64,000 nucleotides of DNA from Picrophilus oshimae DSM 9789 (GTDB lineage: Archaea; Thermoplasmatota; Thermoplasmata; Thermoplasmatales; Thermoplasmataceae), in assembly GCF_900176435.1 (NCBI RefSeq), contig NZ_FWYE01000002.1:1-64000 (forward strand), read 5' to 3'. Position 1 is the stretch's first letter; each line of letters begins with the position of its first letter. The notes beneath the pieces were generated by a model. It did not search any database. It was not told the origin of the DNA and was given only the letters and a program-made list of their open reading frames with translations. Positions 63,504 to 64,000 of the stretch are shown here, piece by piece. Made by a program: the position numbers and the translations under genes.

Positions 63504-63932
63504 ATTGCAACCGATAATGTAAGATATTCAAAAAAGCCTGAAAAATGGAATGTTATGTCCCTTGTTTACTCATCAGGATTGATTGCAGCCCTTATGGTAA
63601 TTGAGGGGTTTTTAATTCTTTACATAGGCATCTATGAATATTTACCTGTTAATGGTATACATACCATAATCTTTGACATGCTTGTTTTTTCAGGATTATT
63701 TAATGTTATAATGGTAAGGGAAAGAGGACATTTCTGGCATTCAAGGCCAAGCAACACCCTGCTTCTATCGATAATCATTGATATAATTTTTGTATCCTTT
63801 ATATCATATTATGGAATACTTATCAGTGCAATACCATTATATTTAATTATCATCACTGTTTTAATTGCATTTTCCTGGATGGCCGCTGTTGATCTTTTGA
63901 AAAACCTTGTTTTTAGAAGATTTAACCTTTAG
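63504..63932 (+). pseudogene. C-terminal part of the P-type H+-ATPase, separated by in-frame stop
   Basis: The frame continues directly after the TAA with IATDNVRYSKKPEKWNV, the expected next segment of the pump, then four hydrophobic helices (SSGLIAALMVIEGFLILYIG, IIFDMLVFSGLFNVIMV, LLLSIIIDIIFVSFISYY and AIPLYLIIITVLIAFSWMAAVDLL). It ends naturally at 63930-63932. With the part upstream this totals about 780 residues, the normal length. There is no frameshift, and no other stop occurs. The first ATG in this segment is at 63555. Separate translation would require reinitiation. Confidence 0.8.
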
Positions 63933-63990
63933 ATTGTTTTTATAATAATTTTCCTGAAACGTTTAAATAAAAATATTGTATAAATATAAA

Positions 63991-64000
63991 ATGAACTGCG
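63991..64000 (+). other. Possible start of a gene cut by the window edge
   Basis: An ATG (63991) is preceded by TATA-like TATAAATATAAAA and a TTTAAATAAAAA stretch. Only three codons are visible, so nothing can be said about the product. Confidence 0.25.

Overview
The window is a very AT-rich archaeal chromosome segment. Short AT intergenic gaps, archaeal information genes (ribosomal protein S3Ae, prefoldin alpha, FtsY, SRP RNA, an intron-bearing tRNA-Met, an Nre repair protein, a TrmB regulator) and acid-adapted exported proteins (thermopsin, penicillin acylase, a P-type H+-ATPase) point to an extremely acidophilic member of the Thermoplasmatales. Picrophilus is the best guess, made from gene content and base composition; no database was searched. 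First genes of transcription units usually have a TATA-like box about 25 bp before the start codon, as expected of leaderless mRNAs. Genes inside operons often have Shine-Dalgarno (SD) motifs such as GGTG, GGAGG or GGTGAT.

Region by region: 0.5-4.9 kb is a carotenoid cluster (phytoene synthase, lycopene cyclase, a glycosyltransferase, phytoene desaturase, carotene hydroxylase), enough to make zeaxanthin and perhaps its glycoside. 5.0-10.9 kb holds an MFS carrier, an MMPL/RND-type transporter, a two-HTH Lrp-like regulator and a PLP enzyme. 10.97-15.46 kb looks like an accessory island: two 46-bp hairpin-forming repeats (45/46 identical) flank a tandem pair of MutS-like ATPases that resemble an uncharacterised bacterial two-gene family, a small orphan gene and about 0.9 kb of decayed-looking DNA. 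15.5-23.3 kb is housekeeping: a phosphodiesterase, tRNA-Met, S3Ae, TrmB, peroxiredoxin and PEP synthase. 23.5-29.6 kb has a membrane glycosyltransferase, an XRE regulator, the overlapping pgk-pfdA-ftsY operon and a VapBC-type toxin-antitoxin pair. 29.8-35.7 kb has a penicillin acylase, an APC permease, and XdhC, NfeD-like and SLOG proteins.

35.7-45.2 kb carries thiolase plus 3-hydroxyacyl-CoA dehydrogenase, a pyruvate-oxidase-like ThDP enzyme, an Nre protein overlapping a radical SAM protein, and an ABC-2 exporter. 45.3-51.8 kb is a sugar-uptake operon (binding protein, one fused double permease, ATPase) followed by a GH15 glucoamylase and a RimI-like acetyltransferase. 51.8-60.1 kb has an HD hydrolase, SRP RNA, an S9 peptidase, thermopsin, and glycerol-3-phosphate dehydrogenase and glycerol kinase flanked by two CoxG-like proteins. 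60.2-63.9 kb has an APC permease and a P-type H+-ATPase gene interrupted by one in-frame stop.

The points most worth a second look are the MutS-like pair between hairpin repeats, the interrupted proton pump, the overlapping Nre/radical-SAM pair, the fused MalFG-type permease, and an antitoxin whose fold begins upstream of any canonical start codon.
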